The notes under the pieces are model-generated. The model was not told the DNA's origin, did not search any database, and saw only the letters and a list, made by a program, of their open reading frames with translations. Shown one piece after another: positions 61,292 to 64,000 of a DNA stretch of 64,000 bases. Source of the stretch: Massilia agrisoli (GTDB lineage: Bacteria; Pseudomonadota; Gammaproteobacteria; Burkholderiales; Burkholderiaceae_D). Numbering within the stretch: the first letter of the stretch is position 1; the number at the start of each line of letters is the position of its first letter. Location: assembly GCF_020831365.1 (NCBI RefSeq), contig NZ_JAJHPV010000009.1, forward strand, positions 124,001 to 188,000, read 5' to 3'. The translations under genes were made by a program, and so were the position numbers.

Positions 61292-62848
61292 ATGGTGAGT
61301 ACATCGATCAGGCACATCGTGATCCTGGGGGGCGGATCGGCCGGCTGGCTGGCCGCCGGCGTCATCGCGGCCGAACACCACGCCAGTTCCGGCGGCGGCC
61401 TGCAGGTAACGGTGATCGAGTCGCCCGACGTGCCGCCGATCGGCGTCGGTGAAGGCACCTGGCCGACCATGCGCGACACGCTGCGCAAGCTCGGCGTGTC
61501 CGAGTCGGAATTCCTGCGCGAATGCGACGCCTCATTCAAACAGGGCTCGCGCTTCAACCGCTGGGTCACCGGCGGCGACAACGACTACTACTTCCACCCT
61601 TTCGTGCTGCCCCAGGGCTACGGCGATGCCGACCTGGCCGCGCGCTGGCAGGCGCGCCATCCCGGCGTGCCATTCGCCGACCTTGTCAGCTTCCAGCCGC
61701 ACCTGTGCGTCAACGGCCGGGCGCCGAAACAGGCCGCCACGCCTGAATTCGCAGCGGTGGCCAATTACGGTTACCACCTCGACGCCGGCAAGTTCGGCGT
61801 CTTCCTGCGCCGCCACTGCGTCGAGCGGCTTGGCGTGCGCCACATCCTTGACCATGTCGATGGCATCGAGTCGCACGACAGCGGCGACATCGCGGCGCTG
61901 CTCACCCGCGCGCACGGCGCGATTGGGGGCGACCTGTTCATCGATTGCAGCGGCATGCGCTCGCTGCTGCTTGGCCAGCACTTCGGCGTGCCGCTGCTGC
62001 CGCAAAAGCACGTGCTGTTCAACGACAGCGCCCTCGCGGTGCAGGTTCCCTATGCCAGCGAGGACAGCCCGATCGCCTCGCAGACCACGTCCACCGCGCA
62101 AAGCAGCGGCTGGATCTGGGACATCGGCCTGCCGAGCCGGCGCGGCATCGGCCACGTCTACTCCAGCGCCCACATCAGCGACGAGCAGGCCGAGCGCGAA
62201 CTGCGCGCCTACATCCGCGACAACGGCGGGCCGGCGGACATCGCCACCCCGCGCAAGCTCAGTTTCGAGCCGGGCTACCGCAGCCGCTTCTGGCACCGCA
62301 ACTGCGTGGCGATCGGCCTGTCCGCGGGTTTCATCGAACCGCTGGAGGCGTCCGCACTGGCGCTGGTCGAGCTGTCCGCCGCCATGCTCAGCGAGGACAT
62401 GCCGGCCACCCGTGAGGCGATGGACATCACCGCGCGCCGCTTCAACGACGCCTTCACCTACCGCTGGGAACGGGTCATCGATTTCCTCAAGCTGCATTAC
62501 GTGCTGAGCCAGCGCCGCGACTCCGCCTACTGGCGCGACAACTGCCGCCCCGAGGCGATTCCCGAGCGCCTCGCCGAACTGATGGCCTTGTGGCGCCACC
62601 GGTCGCCGTCGCGCCACGATTTTTTCCGCACCGAGGAAGTCTTCCCGTCGGCGAGCTACCAGTACGTGCTGTACGGGATGGGCCGCGGCATGGAACCCGA
62701 ACACGCACTGCGCAAGGCGGAATTTGCCGGCGCGGCCGACGCCTGCTTCCGCGAAGCCGCCGACCTGACCCGCAAGATGCTGGCGGCGCTGCCCGATAAC
62801 CGTGCGCTGCTGGCGCACATCGGCCGCCACGGGCTGCCGCGGATCTGA
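61292..62848 (+). CDS. Flavin-dependent tryptophan-halogenase-family protein
   Basis: A 518-residue flavoenzyme with FAD motif GGGSAGWLAAG near residue 12, the GVGEGTWP motif, the Lys of halogenases in ASFKQGSRF, and a WxWxIP-like motif WIWDIGLP. It matches the large tryptophan-halogenase family, but members found beside TonB receptors with SapC and cupin-like genes have no shown halogenation activity. A role in modifying a sugar, peptide or receptor component is possible. The ATG at 61292 has AAGGG 7 bases upstream; the earlier TTG at 61271 is rejected. Confidence 0.88.
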   Translation: MVSTSIRHIVILGGGSAGWLAAGVIAAEHHASSGGGLQVTVIESPDVPPIGVGEGTWPTMRDTLRKLGVSESEFLRECDASFKQGSRFNRWVTGGDNDYYFHPFVLPQGYGDADLAARWQARHPGVPFADLVSFQPHLCVNGRAPKQAATPEFAAVANYGYHLDAGKFGVFLRRHCVERLGVRHILDHVDGIESHDSGDIAALLTRAHGAIGGDLFIDCSGMRSLLLGQHFGVPLLPQKHVLFNDSALAVQVPYASEDSPIASQTTSTAQSSGWIWDIGLPSRRGIGHVYSSAHISDEQAERELRAYIRDNGGPADIATPRKLSFEPGYRSRFWHRNCVAIGLSAGFIEPLEASALALVELSAAMLSEDMPATREAMDITARRFNDAFTYRWERVIDFLKLHYVLSQRRDSAYWRDNCRPEAIPERLAELMALWRHRSPSRHDFFRTEEVFPSASYQYVLYGMGRGMEPEHALRKAEFAGAADACFREAADLTRKMLAALPDNRALLAHIGRHGLPRI

Positions 62849-62889
62849 CGTAACACTGACACCACAACAACGACAAAGAGCGAAGAGAC

Positions 62890-63585
62890 ATGGCTAATCC
62901 AGTATTGCTGAACAACGTAGACCACAAGGACCTGCGCGTGGTCACCCGCCGCGGCGCCGCCTGGGGCGACAACCTCATGCTGGCGCTGACCTTCCCCGCC
63001 GAATTCCGTACCCTCCAGGCGCATTACCCGATCGTGTTCCGCAAGACCCGCGATGGGGCCTTCGAGCCGGTGGCCCTGTTCGGCTTCCAGGAAGGCGAAA
63101 ACCTGTTCCTGGACGAAGGCGCATGGGACGCCACCGACCTGCCGCTGTCGGTCGAACGCCTGCCCTTCCTGATCGGCGTCAGCGGCGACGAGCTGATGGT
63201 GCATGTGGACCTCGATAACCCGCGCGTGGGCAGCAGCGAGGGCGAGCCGGTATTCCTGCCGCATGGCGGCAACACCGAATTTTTGGAGCGCATGAACTCC
63301 ACCCTGCTGGCGCTGCACCAGGGCCTGCAGGACGTGGCAGGCTTCACGCAAGCGCTGCTGCAAAACGAACTGCTGGAATCGTTCGTATTCGATATCGAGC
63401 TCAATGACGGATCGCAGAACCGGCTGGCCGGCTTCTACACCATCAACGAAGAACGCCTGGCCATGCTGGACGGGGCGGTGCTGGAACGGCTGAACCGGGC
63501 CGGCTACCTGGCCGCCATCTACTTTGCAATGGCGTCGCTGTCGAACTTCCGCGCGCTGATCGAGCGCAAGAACCGCCGTGCGTGA
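62890..63585 (+). CDS. SapC-family protein
   Basis: A 231-residue soluble protein of the SapC family (not the S-layer SLH type): HKDLRVVTRRGAAWGDNLMLALTFPAEF, YPIVFRKTRDGAFEPVALFGFQEGENLFLD and RLPFLIGV. Function unknown; it accompanies halogenase homologues and TonB receptors in many proteobacteria. The next gene starts inside its last codons. Confidence 0.88.
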   Translation: MANPVLLNNVDHKDLRVVTRRGAAWGDNLMLALTFPAEFRTLQAHYPIVFRKTRDGAFEPVALFGFQEGENLFLDEGAWDATDLPLSVERLPFLIGVSGDELMVHVDLDNPRVGSSEGEPVFLPHGGNTEFLERMNSTLLALHQGLQDVAGFTQALLQNELLESFVFDIELNDGSQNRLAGFYTINEERLAMLDGAVLERLNRAGYLAAIYFAMASLSNFRALIERKNRRA

Positions 63586-64000
63586 AATCGACGGCGCCGG
63601 CCTGGTGCTCGACGACGCGCTGCTCCAGTCGACCGAGCCAGTCATCATCCGGAGCCTGGTGTCGCACTGGCCGCTGGTGCGCGCGGGACTGGAATCGAGC
63701 CAGGCGGCGGACGCCTACCTGCGCCGCTTCTACCAGGACGCGACCGTGGTGGCGATGCTGGGCGCCCCTGACATCGATGGACGCTTCTTCTACAACCAGG
63801 ACCTGGGCGGCTTTAACTTTCGCCCGGTGCACGTCAAGCTCGACACCGTACTGGGCGAACTTGAGGCGCGCCGCAACGACGCCAGGCCACCGGCCATCTA
63901 CGTCGGCTCCACCACGGTCGACACCTGCCTGCCGGGGCTGCGGGCCGAGAACGACATCGGCCTGGGCGAACGCGACGCGTTGATGAGTGTCTGGATCGGC
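63578..64000 (+). CDS. Cupin-like (JmjC-type) domain protein, C-terminus off window
   Basis: 141 residues are visible from a GTG at 63578, which overlaps the SapC gene by 8 bases; the frame runs off the right edge. The start matches the cupin_8/JmjC-like proteins of this locus type (EPVIIRSLVSHWPLVRAG; FFYNQDLGGFNF; PPAIYVGSTTVDTCLPGL), which are Fe(II)/2-oxoglutarate-oxygenase-like. The metal-binding HxD is expected just beyond the edge (SVWIG is the last sequence seen). With the halogenase it could act as a modifying oxygenase. Confidence 0.8.
   Translation, partial: MREIDGAGLVLDDALLQSTEPVIIRSLVSHWPLVRAGLESSQAADAYLRRFYQDATVVAMLGAPDIDGRFFYNQDLGGFNFRPVHVKLDTVLGELEARRNDARPPAIYVGSTTVDTCLPGLRAENDIGLGERDALMSVWIG

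Noticed and set aside
58229-61381. 1050-residue open frame antisense to the TonB receptor
   Set aside because: High GC keeps the opposite strand open. The sequence is low-complexity Arg/Ala/Val/Asp with no domain, and the plus strand clearly encodes a receptor.
1-64000. CRISPR arrays, tRNA/rRNA genes, IS elements, prophage
   Set aside because: No regular spacer arrays, no tRNA-like cloverleaf, no transposase or integrase frames and no IS-type terminal repeats were noticed by reading; a dedicated scan could still find a small RNA gene.

Overview
The window is a high-GC chromosomal segment with tightly packed, translationally coupled genes. Gene style, TonB-receptor content and family composition fit a betaproteobacterium of the Oxalobacteraceae (Massilia/Telluria-like). 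That placement is inferred from gene content; no rRNA or other phylogenetic marker is present.

Layout. 1-5.3 kb: a type VI secretion VgrG followed by a Tle3-like lipase effector that runs off the left edge, then a decayed copy of a KfrA-like gene whose intact paralogue lies at 11.5-12.3 kb. 5.4-12.3 kb: accessory metabolism and regulation. This includes a LysR regulator divergent from a coupled oxidoreductase/SnoaL/ABM operon, an EAL-CZB signalling protein, and a MarR/SDR pair with matching palindromic operators. 12.5-32.9 kb: an anaerobic respiration island. Its first part is a six-gene operon: an indole/phenylpyruvate decarboxylase, ubiU-ubiV-ubiT (O2-independent ubiquinone synthesis), a cupredoxin and the B12-dependent ribonucleotide reductase nrdJ. 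It continues with a small cytochrome c, hemN, a quinol-type nitric oxide reductase (norB), two DUF2249 proteins, two NsrR-like regulators, a SirB2 protein, a Dnr/Nnr-type Crp-Fnr regulator, a three-domain copper nitrite reductase (nirK), an outer-membrane protein, a TlpA-like thioredoxin, nnrS and a small HMA-like protein. Together these supply quinone, heme, dNTPs and the enzymes for nitrite to NO to N2O without oxygen. No nitrate reductase, NorC or N2O reductase is seen here. FNR/Dnr-type boxes and NsrR-like boxes can be read in the norB, nirK and nnrS control regions.

33-43.2 kb: a lipoprotein sugar dehydrogenase, a ZIP-like transporter, then a MacB-like export system (HlyD adaptor, ATPase, FtsX permease) divergent from an NtrC-type response regulator and its histidine kinase. 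A sigma-54 promoter and two dyad sites lie between them. 43.2-57 kb: mixed housekeeping and hypothetical genes, including a paralogous pair of small proteins, GNAT, DUF2269, an SDR-DoxX fusion, a TonB receptor, DUF808, an orphan RHH protein, HU, LysE, a FecR/DUF6600 protein, and DUF493-lipB-lipA. 57-64 kb: a glycan-use locus with a secreted GH16 glucanase divergent from a 1000-residue TonB receptor. Each has a LacI-type palindrome. The receptor is followed by a flavin-dependent halogenase homologue, SapC and a cupin-like protein that is cut by the right edge.
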